Assembly: GCA_027311205.1 (NCBI GenBank)
Contig: DAICZI010000095.1
Coordinates: forward strand, 1 to 6,693
Direction of reading: 5' to 3'
Length of the DNA stretch: 6,693 bases
Origin: Beijerinckiaceae bacterium
GTDB taxonomy: Bacteria; Pseudomonadota; Alphaproteobacteria; Rhizobiales; Beijerinckiaceae
The notes beneath the pieces are model-generated. The model was not told the DNA's origin, searched no databases, and worked only from the letters and a program-made list of their open reading frames with translations. Positions within the stretch are counted from its first letter, which is position 1. Each line of letters starts with the position of its first letter. The position numbers and the translations under genes are program-made. Shown here piece after piece: positions 6,574 through 6,693 of this stretch.

Positions 6574-6693
6574 TCACCGCGCGGCGGGCTTGCGCGCCTG
6601 CACCAGGTCGCTCAATTCGCGGTCGCTCAAACGCGCATCGTAAATCGAGCGCGGCTCCATGCTGCGCGCGACCACGGTGGCCAGCACCACGGC
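6574..6693 (-). CDS. C-terminal fragment of a membrane-type protein, possibly ClC chloride channel (partial)
   Basis: An open frame runs in from the right edge for 39 codons to a TGA at 6576-6574. It reads a hydrophobic end (AVVLATVVAR), then SMEPRSIYDARLSDRELSDL and a basic tail. A membrane helix followed by SIYDARL resembles the end of ClC-family chloride channels, where a SIYxxKL element follows the last helix. That is recollection of the family pattern over a very short piece, so the identity is tentative. Coding potential is supported by the tight junction with phoB and the absence of stops. Confidence 0.45.
   Translation of the reverse strand, partial: AVVLATVVARSMEPRSIYDARLSDRELSDLVQARKPAAR

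Noticed and set aside
1..6693. CRISPR arrays, tRNA/rRNA genes, insertion sequences
   Set aside because: No spaced direct-repeat arrays, cloverleaf-like segments, transposase motifs or terminal repeats were found on reading both strands.

Overview
The window looks like part of an alphaproteobacterial chromosome. This rests on the HslV/HslU sequences (HslV phrases such as [31 protein letters not shown] and CVYTNHNHV), on a PhoB-type regulator, and on an SDR of a kind common in that class. The order cannot be fixed from this sequence. Coding DNA is GC-rich throughout. The first ~110 bases are strikingly AT-rich (18 G/C in positions 1-100).

Layout, left to right. An AT-rich non-coding leader (1-~143) precedes a plus-strand short-chain dehydrogenase with a pteridine-reductase-like active site (232-984). 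Every other gene is on the minus strand, and the SDR converges on the first of them across a 15-base gap. Read in the direction of transcription, the minus strand holds two groups. The first is the 3' end of an unidentified membrane-type gene (6693-6574; possibly a ClC chloride channel), then phoB (6566-5874), hslV (5840-5235) and hslU (5222-3918), all closely spaced. A GC-rich hairpin just after hslU may end this group. A 202-base intergenic stretch follows, carrying two perfect inverted repeats. The second group is a tight, translationally coupled three-gene operon: an exported FMN-binding-domain protein (3715-3263), an ApbE flavin transferase (3260-2514), and a fusion of an RnfD/NqrB-like membrane domain to a ferredoxin-reductase-like FAD/NAD(P)H domain (2517-1000).

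How the genes work together. HslV and HslU form a cytosolic ATP-dependent protease; PhoB is a phosphate-type response regulator. The three-gene operon reads as a compact flavin electron conduit. Cytosolic NAD(P)H would be oxidised by the C-terminal FNR domain, electrons would pass through the fused membrane domain, and they would reach an extracytosolic protein carrying FMN on the Thr of an SGATLTS motif attached by ApbE. It resembles a minimal Rnf/Nqr-like module without Fe-S subunits. Its components belong to known families, but the terminal acceptor is not evident here. This operon and the dyads in front of it are the most interesting part of the window.
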